From Eubacterium limosum (lineage in GTDB: Bacteria; Bacillota; Clostridia; Eubacteriales; Eubacteriaceae), in the NCBI RefSeq assembly GCF_000807675.2, contig NZ_CP019962.1, positions 3,100,001-3,164,000 on the forward strand: 64,000 nucleotides of DNA. The letters run 5' to 3'. Positions within the stretch are counted from its first letter, which is position 1. Every line of letters starts with the position of its first letter. The translations under genes and the position numbers were made by a program. The notes beneath the pieces were generated by a model. The model made no database searches, was not told the origin of the DNA, and was given only the letters and a program-made list of their open reading frames with translations. Shown here one piece after another: positions 51,108-59,437 of the stretch.

Positions 51108-52583
51108 ATGAGTACGATATTAAATCCTGAATTTATTATTTTTGTGATCTATCTCATCATGCTGGTTGGCATAGGACTCTATTTCTACAAAAAGACCTCG
51201 AGCATTGAGGGGTTCCTTTTGGGAGACCGCGGTCTGGGCAGCTGGGTTACCGCCTTTTCTGCACAGGCCAGCGACATGAGCGGCTGGCTGCTGATGGGAT
51301 TGCCCGGCGCCATTTACCTGGGCGGCATGCCCGAGGTATGGATCGGCATTGGCCTGTGTGTGGGGACAATTTTGAACTGGAAGTTCGTGGCCGCGCGCCT
51401 GCGGACCTACACAGAAAAAACCGATTCCCTGACCCTGTCCACCTTTTTTGAAAGACGGTTTAAAGACCCGACCGGAGCGATTCGTGTGATTTCTGCACTG
51501 ATCATTTTAATCTTCTTTACCATTTATTCATCCTCCGGTATGGTGGCCTCCGGCAAGCTGTTCCAGATGATGTTCGGCATTGACTACACCACCGCGGTAT
51601 TGATCGGCGCGCTGGTTATTGTGGCCTACACCTTCCTCGGCGGGTTCCTGGCTGTGTGCTGGACCGACCTGATCCAGGGGATTCTGATGATCATTGCCAT
51701 TGTGGTGGTGCCGATTCTGGCCATGAGCCACCTTGGCAGCATGCAGCCCACCCTGGACGCCATGGCGGCCCAGGGCCTGAGCATGAACCTGCTGGGCGGG
51801 GGAATCTCGGTCATGGCCATTATTTCCGCTGCGTCCTGGGGTCTGGGTTATTTTGGCCAGCCTCATATCCTGGTCCGCTTTATGGGGATCAAGAGCATCA
51901 AGGAGCTGCCAAAATCCATGACCATTGCCATTGTCTGGGTCATCATCGCCCTGACCGGCGCGATTTTTGTAGCTTTATTGTCCATTCCGCTGTTCCCTGG
52001 CCTGACAGATGGCGCCCAGGAAACCGTGTTTATGCTCATGATCCGCAAATTTTTCCCACCGTGGATCGGGGGGATTTTCCTGGCGGCGATCATGGCGGCC
52101 ATTATGTCCACCATTGATTCACAGCTGCTGGTTTCCTCCTCGGCCCTCACCGAGGACCTGGCCCGCATTTTCTTTAAAAAGGAGCTGACAGAAAAGCAGA
52201 GTGTGAATCTGGGACGGCTGTCGGTAATCATCATCGCAGTCATCGCCCTGTTCATGGCGCTGGTGCCAAACTCCACGGTTATGGGGCTGGTCTCCTACGC
52301 GTGGGGCGGCTTTGGCGCGGCCTTTGGCCCGCTGGTGCTCTTTGGCCTGTATTCTAAGAAAACAAGCTGGAAAGCGGCCCTGTCGGGTATGATTGTCGGG
52401 ACGCTGACGGTCATTATCTGGAAGCAGACCGGACTTGGCAATACCTTGTATGAGATCGTGCCAGGATTTTTCCTGAATGTGATCACCATCCTGATCGTCA
52501 ATGCCTTCTCCAAACCGGATGAGACAGCAGAAACAGAATTCGACGAAGTGCTGGAAGAAATGAAAGCCATCAGGGCTGAATAA
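51108..52583 (+). CDS. putP: Sodium/proline symporter PutP (SSS family)
   Basis: 491 residues with about thirteen membrane helices. FLLGDRGLGSWVTAFSAQASDMSGWLLMGLPGA (residues ~33-65) is the PutP signature, and the Na+-site region VSSSALTEDL is present. Imports proline with Na+ for nutrition or osmoprotection. GAAGCGAGGAG precedes the ATG. It stands alone between terminators. Confidence 0.93.
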   Translation: MSTILNPEFIIFVIYLIMLVGIGLYFYKKTSSIEGFLLGDRGLGSWVTAFSAQASDMSGWLLMGLPGAIYLGGMPEVWIGIGLCVGTILNWKFVAARLRTYTEKTDSLTLSTFFERRFKDPTGAIRVISALIILIFFTIYSSSGMVASGKLFQMMFGIDYTTAVLIGALVIVAYTFLGGFLAVCWTDLIQGILMIIAIVVVPILAMSHLGSMQPTLDAMAAQGLSMNLLGGGISVMAIISAASWGLGYFGQPHILVRFMGIKSIKELPKSMTIAIVWVIIALTGAIFVALLSIPLFPGLTDGAQETVFMLMIRKFFPPWIGGIFLAAIMAAIMSTIDSQLLVSSSALTEDLARIFFKKELTEKQSVNLGRLSVIIIAVIALFMALVPNSTVMGLVSYAWGGFGAAFGPLVLFGLYSKKTSWKAALSGMIVGTLTVIIWKQTGLGNTLYEIVPGFFLNVITILIVNAFSKPDETAETEFDEVLEEMKAIRAE

Positions 52584-52594
52584 GAAACACATAG

Positions 52595-52621
52595 GACGGC
52601 TGGAAAGCAGCCGTCTTTTTT
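52595..52621 (+). terminator. putP terminator
   Basis: GACGGCTG and CAGCCGTC around GAAAG, then TTTTTT. Confidence 0.92.
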
Positions 52622-52638
52622 ATGCCTTTAATTTATTT

Positions 52639-52708
52639 AAGGTACCTGTATAAAATTCTTGACATCTGCGACAGGTACCTGTATAATATAAAGCATAAGG
52701 TACCTGTT
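52639..52708 (+). promoter_or_regulatory. marR promoter with three AGGTACCTGT operators
   Basis: TTGACA (52659-52664) and TATAAT (52682-52687) with 17-base spacer. The perfect 12-bp palindrome ACAGGTACCTGT (52671-52682) fills the spacer. Further copies AAGGTACCTGT (52639-52649) and AAGGTACCTGTT (52697-52708) flank the promoter on both sides. The GGTACC centres are 33 and 25 bases apart. This strongly implies tight self-repression by the MarR protein. Confidence 0.9.
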
Positions 52709-52730
52709 ATAAATTAAAGGAGGTAACAAA

Positions 52731-53354
52731 ATGGACGAAAAAGAGATGGAATTATATGAGAAGCTGTCAAGGCTTCAGTGGCTGATACAGCGCAGCCGCC
52801 TGAAAAATCATGTTAAAAACGGCCCGGTGGGTGACCCGACACGGGGTCAGGGCAGAGTGCTGGCCATGCTCAGGATACAGCCTGAAATCAGCAGTAAGGA
52901 TTTGGCCTATCTGCTGGGCATACGGCAGCAGTCCCTGAACGAGCTGCTGAACAAGCTGGAAAAGAAAGGCTATGTGACACGCGTACCCTCAGAGACAGAC
53001 CGCAGGGTCATGCTTGTCCGCCTGACCGAGCAGGGAAAGCAGGCCCAGGACCAGAACAGCGAGACCGATGACGCCGGAATTTTTGACTGTCTGTCGCCCG
53101 GGGAACAAGACCAGTTTAACGCATACCTGGACCGGATGATCGCAGCCTTTGAGGAAAGGTGCGGAGACAGCATGGATGATGGCACCAGAGAATGGATGCG
53201 CGGCGCCTGTGAGCGTATGGGTAAAGACCAGTTTGAACGGCTCATGAACATGCGGATGGGCGGCCGCTCCTTTGGAAATCACTTTGGGCAGGGCGGCCCG
53301 GGCTTTGGACCCTTTGGCGGCTTTGGCAGACCTGGTGATCCAGAGGACGAATGA
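52731..53354 (+). CDS. MarR family transcriptional regulator with Gly/Phe-rich tail
   Basis: 207 residues. MarR winged helix in ISSKDLAYLLGIRQQSLNELLNKLEKKGYVTRVPSETDRR (residues ~63-102), with the wing around DRRVMLVRLTEQGK. The C-terminus (from about 172) is a low-complexity tail MRMGGRSFGNHFGQGGPGFG.. unusual for the family; it might bind metal, membrane or RNA. AAAGGAGG precedes the ATG. Three operator-like palindromes upstream point to autoregulation, and a 28-residue peptide gene follows. Confidence 0.93.
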   Translation: MDEKEMELYEKLSRLQWLIQRSRLKNHVKNGPVGDPTRGQGRVLAMLRIQPEISSKDLAYLLGIRQQSLNELLNKLEKKGYVTRVPSETDRRVMLVRLTEQGKQAQDQNSETDDAGIFDCLSPGEQDQFNAYLDRMIAAFEERCGDSMDDGTREWMRGACERMGKDQFERLMNMRMGGRSFGNHFGQGGPGFGPFGGFGRPGDPEDE

Positions 53355-53406
53355 TCCGGCAGCTCCACGAGGCAGCTGTTTTTAAAGCCGAAAAGGAGGG
53401 ATGTGT

Positions 53407-53493
53407 ATGTTTTCAGCAATAGCCCTGTGTTTTTACGGCGTTTACCTGATCTGTGAAGCTTATAAGGCGGACAGAAGCCGGGTTCAGCAATAA
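53407..53493 (+). CDS. 28-residue hydrophobic peptide
   Basis: AGGAGG (53393-53398) is well placed for ATG 53407. The peptide MFSAIALCFYGVYLICEAYK plus a short basic tail has one potential membrane helix. It lies 52 bases after the marR gene and probably shares its transcript. Such peptides often modulate membrane transporters, but no target is evident. It is too short for confident homology. Confidence 0.55.
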   Translation: MFSAIALCFYGVYLICEAYKADRSRVQQ

Positions 53494-53560
53494 TAATCAT
53501 GATGGAAAAGACGATATGCTATAAGGGCAAGCTCCCAATAAAGCGGTATTGTCACAGCAT

Positions 53561-53594
53561 ACGGCATGGTCAGTTTTTGGCCATGCCGTTTTGC
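53561..53594 (+). terminator. Terminator after the small peptide
   Basis: ACGGCATGG (53561-53569) and CCATGCCGT (53581-53589), followed by TTTG. The remaining bases up to 53791 show no gene. Confidence 0.7.
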
Positions 53595-53791
53595 TGTTCG
53601 CGCTTTGATTTCGGCGCGCTTTCTGACAACAGCGGGGGAAGAGGCGGTAACAGAATAGACGGAGGCGGCGGCTTATGGTAGAATGTGGGCAGGGCAGCAG
53701 TCTGCGCTGCGCTGGCCTGCTCTGCCGATGCGTTGGACAGCAGATTGTATGCTTTTGTGATTGAATAAAAAAATGATTGGATGGTGAAAAG

Positions 53792-54154
53792 ATGATAACA
53801 GGATACTACTGCACAAATATTTTTTCTGAGCAAGCGAAAGAGCTGATCGCGTTTTATACGCAAATGCTGGAGATCCCCTTTATTAAGACCGATGATGACA
53901 ATTCAAATGGGGTTTATCTTGGTTTTATCGAAAACGCGCCCACTCTTTGTATATGGGACTGCAAAAAATGCGGCGTAGAGCCGACCGGGAATCAATCCTT
54001 TGTATTTCAAACAGAAACCCTTGATTTAACAATGGAAAGCCTGAAGAAAAAAGGGGTCTCCCTGTCGGAAGCTGTCCGATATGATTGGGGAACTTATGAG
54101 GTCCGCTTAAAGGATATTGACGGAAACGAGATCGTGATCGCTGAGTTTGTATGA
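53792..54154 (+). CDS. VOC/glyoxalase-fold protein
   Basis: 120 residues. The betaalphabetabetabeta pattern is visible as TNIFSEQAKELIAFYTQMLEIPF.. and ESLKKKGVSLSEAVRYDWGTYEVRLKDIDGNEIVIAEFV (residues ~85-120). The terminal D-x-D-G-N-E-I is typical of VOC enzymes. Which reaction it performs (lyase, dioxygenase or drug binding) cannot be told. The ATG at 53792 follows GGTGAAAAG. Confidence 0.8.
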   Translation: MITGYYCTNIFSEQAKELIAFYTQMLEIPFIKTDDDNSNGVYLGFIENAPTLCIWDCKKCGVEPTGNQSFVFQTETLDLTMESLKKKGVSLSEAVRYDWGTYEVRLKDIDGNEIVIAEFV

Positions 54155-54159
54155 GAGGT

Positions 54160-54196
54160 GGACGGTCAGTACAAAGCTGATCGTCCGCTTTTTATG
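54160..54196 (+). terminator. VOC gene terminator
   Basis: GGACGGTCAG (54160-54169) pairs with CTGATCGTCC (54177-54186) with one G-T pair, followed by GCTTTTTA. Confidence 0.88.
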
Positions 54197-54254
54197 TTGC
54201 GTTCAGGTATGTTTGAAAATGCTTAAAAATGATTAAATATGTTCTTTTTTTGAA

Positions 54255-54283
54255 TTGACAACACCCTGAAAATGCGTTATGAT
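54255..54283 (+). promoter_or_regulatory. Promoter of the threonate-type operon
   Basis: TTGACA (54255-54260) and TATGAT (54278-54283) with a 17-base spacer. Confidence 0.8.
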
Positions 54284-54358
54284 AAACAAAAGAAAACGTA
54301 GATGATCATAATTGAACAGAATGACCGGTTCAAGTGTGACCGGATAATGAGAGAAGCC

Positions 54359-55123
54359 ATGTTTCCAATAGAGAGAAGAGAAAAAATAATCGAAAACCTT
54401 GAGAAAAACGGCAGCATCACAGTTGAGGCGCTGGCCCAGAAGCTCGAGGTCACACCCACAACCATCCGAAGGGATCTGAAATACCTGGAGGATAACGACC
54501 GCATTACCCGTACCTTTGGCGGGGCGGTGGTAAAGGAAGGGCTGGTGGAGGAAATCGCGGTTTCCCAAAAAGCCAGCGCTTACCAGGCCGAGAAAAAGCG
54601 CATCGCCAGGGAAGCCGAAAAACTGGTGGAGGACGGACAGACCATTGTGCTGGACGCCGGCACCACCAATATGGAGCTGGCTCTGCTGCTGGCCCGCGGC
54701 ACGAAGCAGATCAGCGTGGTGACCGATGATATCCTCATTGCTGCCAGGCTGCTGGATGCGCCCCTTGTGGACGTTCACTGTACCGGCGGCCATGTCCAGA
54801 AGGATGTGGGGGTATGCCTCGGCGGACACGCCGAAGCCTTTTTTGAAGGCATCAACGCAGACATCGCCTTTCTGGGGGCCAGCGCTGTGGATGTGGAAAA
54901 GGGCGTGAGCTCACCATCCATGGAAAAGGCGGCGCTGAAGCAGCAGATTCTGGAATGCGCCAGAGAAAAGGTGCTGCTGTCCGACAGCTCAAAGTTTGGC
55001 CGGGTCAGCTTTGCCAAAATCTGCGGGATTGACCGTTTCGACCGGATCATCACCGATGCGGGGCTGGACGCCGAGAGCGAAGCGCGGCTTATGGAAACAG
55101 AAATCGAATGGATTAAAGCATAG
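54359..55123 (+). CDS. DeoR/GlpR family transcriptional regulator
   Basis: 254 residues with the typical start MFPIERREKIIENLEKNGSI. The DeoR helix-turn-helix is VEALAQKLEVTPTTIRRDLKYLED and the C-terminal sugar-phosphate sensing domain has DAGTTNMELALLLA and FGRVSFAKIC. The first gene of an operon with an acid-sugar kinase and a PdxA2-type dehydrogenase, so a phosphorylated aldonate is the likely inducer. ATGs at 54302 and 54347 are possible but less like the family start. Confidence 0.9.
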   Translation: MFPIERREKIIENLEKNGSITVEALAQKLEVTPTTIRRDLKYLEDNDRITRTFGGAVVKEGLVEEIAVSQKASAYQAEKKRIAREAEKLVEDGQTIVLDAGTTNMELALLLARGTKQISVVTDDILIAARLLDAPLVDVHCTGGHVQKDVGVCLGGHAEAFFEGINADIAFLGASAVDVEKGVSSPSMEKAALKQQILECAREKVLLSDSSKFGRVSFAKICGIDRFDRIITDAGLDAESEARLMETEIEWIKA

Positions 55124-55136
55124 GAGGAAAGAGCAG

Positions 55137-56435
55137 ATGGCAAGGGCAGTAATCATCGCCGACGATTTGACCGGGGCCAATGTTACCGGGGCCCTGCTCA
55201 GAAAAAACGGCTACCGTTTTGCGACTTTTCGGCACGGCGTGCCCGTCGGGCCTGAGGTTTTAGCAGGCTATGACGCCGTAGCTGTCAGCACAGACAGCCG
55301 GGGCATCGGGGCAGGTTCGGCCTACGACAGGGTGAAAAAGACAGCCCAGGCCTTTGTGCTTCCCGAGGGCTGTTTTTATCAAAAACGGATCGACAGCACC
55401 CTGCGGGGCAACATCGGCGCCGAGACGGACGGCCTGCTGGACGCCCTTGGCGGTGAAGCCGTCGCTCTTGTCTGCGCGGCTTACCCGGATGTGGATAAGC
55501 TGGTGGCCGGAGGCTATCTCTTAATTGAGGGAAACCTGCTGGAGCGTACCGGGGTCAGCAGGGACCCTAAATGCCCGGTGACCCTGTCGTCGGTCCAGGC
55601 TATACTGGAAAAACAAACCCGCTACCCGGTCGGCACTGTTGGTATGGACGTCGTGTCCAGGGGAGCGGAAGCCATCCGGGGTGCGGTAGAAGCGCTTATC
55701 CGGCAGGGCACGCGGATCATCAGTTTTGACGCGGTGGCGGGGGAGGACATCACCGCCATTGCCCAGGCGGGCACAGCCCTTGACCGTCCCTTTATCACGG
55801 TGGATCCGGGGCCGCTGACGCTGGCCTGCCTGAACGCGGGAAAGGAACAGCGCACCCGCAGGCGCGTGCTCATGGCCATTGGCAGCGTGGTGCCCATTGT
55901 CAGGCAGCAGGCAGCAGCCTTTGAAGCCTTTTTCAAAACCGAGCTGGTGCAGGCCGATGTGCTGGCCCTGCTGGATGAAAACCGCAGAGACGCCGAAAAA
56001 CAGCGGATATTCAGAGCTTTGGACGCCTGCGCGCTGCACAGCGATTTTGTGGGCATTATGACCGCTAAAGAGGAAGAGGATGTGCTGGACCTCAGGGAGA
56101 CCGCGGCGCGCTTTGGCTGTGATGTCGAGACCCTGTCCGAACGCATCGGGGCAGCCATCGCAGAGCTGGCCGCCGCGTATCTCGAGGCCCACAGCCGCGA
56201 GATACAGGCCCTTTATACCAGCGGCGGGGACATTACCCTGGGCGTGTGCGAAGCCCTGGAAAGCGCAGGCATCTGCGTGCTGGATGAGATCGAGCCCTTT
56301 ACCATGTACGGAGAACTGATCGGCGGCCCTTACAGCGGCCTGCCCATTGTGACAAAAGGCGGACTGGCCGGAAAAGTGGAGACACTGCGCAGCGCCATGT
56401 CCTATTTACAGATAAAATTAGCCGAAAAGGAGTAA
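55137..56435 (+). CDS. Four-carbon acid sugar kinase (DUF1537; threonate/erythronate kinase)
   Basis: 432 residues. N-terminal substrate domain with [20 protein letters not shown] and [15 protein letters not shown]-terminal nucleotide-binding domain with [13 protein letters not shown] and [18 protein letters not shown]. Family members (DtnK, DenK, OtnK) phosphorylate D-threonate, D-erythronate or 3-oxo-tetronates at O4. The next gene's PdxA2 identity favours threonate or erythronate. AGGAGG precedes ATG 55137. A longer frame reaches back into the deoR gene but has no ribosome binding site. Confidence 0.9.
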   Translation: MARAVIIADDLTGANVTGALLRKNGYRFATFRHGVPVGPEVLAGYDAVAVSTDSRGIGAGSAYDRVKKTAQAFVLPEGCFYQKRIDSTLRGNIGAETDGLLDALGGEAVALVCAAYPDVDKLVAGGYLLIEGNLLERTGVSRDPKCPVTLSSVQAILEKQTRYPVGTVGMDVVSRGAEAIRGAVEALIRQGTRIISFDAVAGEDITAIAQAGTALDRPFITVDPGPLTLACLNAGKEQRTRRRVLMAIGSVVPIVRQQAAAFEAFFKTELVQADVLALLDENRRDAEKQRIFRALDACALHSDFVGIMTAKEEEDVLDLRETAARFGCDVETLSERIGAAIAELAAAYLEAHSREIQALYTSGGDITLGVCEALESAGICVLDEIEPFTMYGELIGGPYSGLPIVTKGGLAGKVETLRSAMSYLQIKLAEKE

Positions 56436-56439
56436 GAAA

Positions 56440-57441
56440 ATGAAACCAATCATTGCAATACCTATGGGAGACGCGGCAGGCATCGGACCGGAGATTACCG
56501 TTCGGGCCCTGGCCGATAAGATGATACAGGAGATTGCCCGTTGCGTGGTCGTGGGCGATAAAGACGTGCTGGAGGACGCCATCCGCTTCAGCGGTGTGGA
56601 CTTAAGGATCAAATGTATCGAGGAGCCGGCAAACGGCGACTACACACCCGGTGTTCTAAACCTGATCGACCTTGACAACATTGACATGAACGCCCTTAAA
56701 ATCGGAGAAATCCAGGCCATGACCGGACAGGCGGCCTATGAGTATATTAAAAAAGCCACAGAGCTGTGCCTGGCCCACAAGGCGGACGTGCTGTCCACCA
56801 CAGCCATTAACAAGGAATCCCTGAAGCTGGCAGAGGTGCCCTACATTGGGCATACCGAGATTGTGGGCGCGCTGACAGGGACAAAGAATCCGCTGACCAT
56901 GTTCCAGGTCCGGAACCTGCGTGTGTTTTTCCTCACGCGCCACGTCTCACTGAGAAAGGCCTGTGATTTGGTGACAAAGGACAGCCTGCTCACATTTATC
57001 CGCGACTGTGTGAAAGCGCTGGAGGTGCTGGGTGTTAAGAACCCGAAAATCGCCGTGGCGGGCTTAAATCCCCACAGCGGTGAGCATGGCTTGTTTGGAA
57101 CCGAGGAGGTCGACCATGTGATTCCGGCGGTTCTGGAGGCAAAGGCCAGAGGCATTGACATCGAAGGCCCCATCGGCGCGGATTCTGTCTTTTACCAGGC
57201 CTTAAACGGCCGCTACGACGCGGTGCTCTCCCTGTATCATGACCAGGGGCACATCGCCACAAAGATGGTGGATTTTGAGCGCACCATTTCCATTACCAAC
57301 GGGATGCCCATACTGAGAACCTCAGTAGACCACGGCACAGCGCTGGACATTGCGGGTAAGGGCATTGCCAGCCCAGTCAGCATGATTGAGGCCATCCGCC
57401 TGGCCGTAGAGTACGCGCCCAATTTCAAGCGCGAGTCCTAA
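56440..57441 (+). CDS. pdxA2: 4-phospho-threonate/erythronate dehydrogenase (PdxA2 family)
   Basis: 333 residues of the PdxA fold: [21 protein letters not shown], metal-binding histidines in [13 protein letters not shown] and [10 protein letters not shown], and [13 protein letters not shown]. Its placement directly after a DUF1537 kinase identifies the PdxA2 type: NAD-linked oxidation and decarboxylation to dihydroxyacetone phosphate plus CO2. This feeds glycolysis. It starts four bases after the kinase stop. Confidence 0.92.
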   Translation: MKPIIAIPMGDAAGIGPEITVRALADKMIQEIARCVVVGDKDVLEDAIRFSGVDLRIKCIEEPANGDYTPGVLNLIDLDNIDMNALKIGEIQAMTGQAAYEYIKKATELCLAHKADVLSTTAINKESLKLAEVPYIGHTEIVGALTGTKNPLTMFQVRNLRVFFLTRHVSLRKACDLVTKDSLLTFIRDCVKALEVLGVKNPKIAVAGLNPHSGEHGLFGTEEVDHVIPAVLEAKARGIDIEGPIGADSVFYQALNGRYDAVLSLYHDQGHIATKMVDFERTISITNGMPILRTSVDHGTALDIAGKGIASPVSMIEAIRLAVEYAPNFKRES

Positions 57442-57497
57442 AGTTTGCAGGCAATGTAAGCATTGCAAAAATATATTAAAATACGGGGGTATTTATG

Positions 57498-58157
57498 ATG
57501 CAGAAGTTTGAAAAAGTGTTTGACATGTCACAGCCGGTATTTCACAATTGTCCGGGATGGCCCACCTATGAGCTCACAGAGGTGACTTATGAGGCCATTA
57601 ACCCAAAGGACGGCTTTACGGCAGAAGTCTTTAAGATGAACGCCCATACCGCCACCCACCTGGACGCGCCTTTCCATTTCTTCCCGGAAGGCAAGAAGAT
57701 TGATGAAATGCCCATCGAGGGCTTCCAGGGCGAAGCGGTAATCATTGACCTCCGGGGCATTGCGCCGGATACAGGCATTACCAGCGAGCACCTGAAACCC
57801 TACGCGGATAAGATCAAAGAAGGGGATATTGTCCTCATGAACACGGGTTGGTGCAAGAAGAGAGCCATGACAAAGGAATACTATTACCAATGGCCTTACC
57901 TCACTGGTGAAGGCGCGGAATGGCTGCATGAAAAAGGTGTAAAGGGCGTTGGCATCGACGGCCTGAGCATTGGCGGATGGGGACCGGATAAGGGACCGCA
58001 GCCCCATGTGGTTCTGCTCTCAAAGGAAGTGTGGCTTTTAGAAGAGATCGACTTCCCCGATGAGGTGATGGCATACGAACGGGTTTACTTCTGCTGCTTC
58101 CCGCTCAAGCTTCAGGGCTTTGGCGGCGCACCGGCAAGAGCTGTCGCCATGGTGTAA
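57498..58157 (+). CDS. Cyclase family protein (kynurenine formamidase-like fold)
   Basis: 219 residues. The metal motif is seen in HTATHLDAPFHFFPEGKKID, with VIIDLRG and GVGIDGLSIGG further on. Cyclase-family (PF04199) hydrolases act on formamides, lactones or isatin. In this operon an aldonolactone-type or related hydrolysis would make sense but is inference. GGGGGT precedes two adjacent ATGs (57495, 57498). Confidence 0.85.
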   Translation: MQKFEKVFDMSQPVFHNCPGWPTYELTEVTYEAINPKDGFTAEVFKMNAHTATHLDAPFHFFPEGKKIDEMPIEGFQGEAVIIDLRGIAPDTGITSEHLKPYADKIKEGDIVLMNTGWCKKRAMTKEYYYQWPYLTGEGAEWLHEKGVKGVGIDGLSIGGWGPDKGPQPHVVLLSKEVWLLEEIDFPDEVMAYERVYFCCFPLKLQGFGGAPARAVAMV

Positions 58158-58171
58158 AACCGGAGATACAA

Positions 58172-58205
58172 AAAGATCGGCGCAATTTTGCGCCGATCTT
58201 TTTAT
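58172..58205. terminator. Bidirectional terminator, GATCGGCGC family
   Basis: AAAGATCGGCGCAA and its exact complement around the centre, with T runs on both strands; it serves the convergent cyclase and flavodiiron genes. Confidence 0.92.
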
Positions 58206-58210
58206 GACTC

Positions 58211-59434
58211 TTATGCTTCGGGTGTTTCCATGGATTCAAGGATCGCGTCCACAAGCATGTCGAGCTCTTTTGCTTTTTCAGGATGGAGAGCGGAGGCCAT
58301 GGACAGGCGGTCATTGATGACGGTCATGTCCTTCAGTTCATTTTCGACAAATTCCTGCATTAAATCACCGGAGCAGGGAGCCCAGGAGCCGTTTTCCACA
58401 ATGGCGACCGTACGGTTCTGCACGTTCAGGGCCTTCATGTCCATCAGGAAGTTATGCATGGCCGGGTAAATGCCGAGATTATAGGTCGTAGAGGCGAGAA
58501 CCAGGTGGCTGTATTTGAAGCTTTCAGAAATGAGCTGGGATACATGCGTCGAGGACACATCATACATGACCACATTGGTCATGCCCTTATCGCAGAGACG
58601 GGCAGCCAGGGCCTGGGCGGCGCTTTCCGTATTGCCGTACATTGACGCGTAGGCGATCATAACGCCTTTTTCCTCTGGCACATAGCGGCTCCATAAATCG
58701 TATTTTTCGATAAAATACATCAGGTCCTCGCGCCAGACCGGCCCGTGAAGCGGGCAGATAAATTTGATCTTGTCGAGAATGCCGGCAGCCTTGCCCAGCA
58801 GAAGCTGTACATGGGGGCCATATTTTCCGACAATATTGGTCAGGTAGCGGCGGGCGTCGTCAAGCCAGTCACGGTCAAAATCCACCTCGTCAGCAAAAAG
58901 CTTGCCGTCCAGGGCGCCAAAGGTACCAAAGGCGTCAGCAGAGAACAGGGCACCGTTTGTCACATCAAAGGTGACCATGGCTTCGGGCCAGTGCACCATG
59001 GGCGCGAAAACAAAGGTGACGGTGTGTTTGCCGAAGGAGAAGGTATCGCCCTCTTCCACGACAATGCAGTCATGGTCGTCGACGTGAAAGCCGAACTGGC
59101 GCATGAACAAAAAGGCTTTTTCATTACTGATAATCTTAATCCCCGGGTATCGGATCAGGATTTCTTCAATACTGGCCGCGTGGTCGGGTTCAAGATGGTT
59201 GATCACAAGGTAATCCAGGGATTCGCCCTCCAAAACAAACTCAAGGTTTTCTAAGAGCTGGCGGCAGGCCGACCAGTCGACCGTGTCAAAGAGTACGTTT
59301 TTTTCATCGCGCAGGACATAAGCGTTGTAGCTGACGCCGCGCGGAATGGGATAAACATTTTCAAACAGGGCCAGGCGGTGGTCGTTGGCGCCAACCCAGA
59401 TTAAGTCCTCGGTTACATTTCTAACTGCATACAT
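58211..59434 (-). CDS. fprA: FprA-type flavodiiron protein (O2/NO reductase)
   Basis: 407 residues. Beta-lactamase-like di-iron domain: NHLEPDHAASIEEI, VHWPEAMVTF, SADAFG and PLHGPVWRED carry the H/E/D ligands. The C-terminal flavodoxin domain starts at GVMIAYASMYGNTESAAQAL (binding FMN). These enzymes reduce O2 to water in anaerobes, taking electrons from rubredoxin. It follows by three bases the rubredoxin-fusion gene, which probably supplies those electrons. Confidence 0.95.
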   Translation of the reverse strand: MYAVRNVTEDLIWVGANDHRLALFENVYPIPRGVSYNAYVLRDEKNVLFDTVDWSACRQLLENLEFVLEGESLDYLVINHLEPDHAASIEEILIRYPGIKIISNEKAFLFMRQFGFHVDDHDCIVVEEGDTFSFGKHTVTFVFAPMVHWPEAMVTFDVTNGALFSADAFGTFGALDGKLFADEVDFDRDWLDDARRYLTNIVGKYGPHVQLLLGKAAGILDKIKFICPLHGPVWREDLMYFIEKYDLWSRYVPEEKGVMIAYASMYGNTESAAQALAARLCDKGMTNVVMYDVSSTHVSQLISESFKYSHLVLASTTYNLGIYPAMHNFLMDMKALNVQNRTVAIVENGSWAPCSGDLMQEFVENELKDMTVINDRLSMASALHPEKAKELDMLVDAILESMETPEA

Positions 59435-59437
59435 TGA

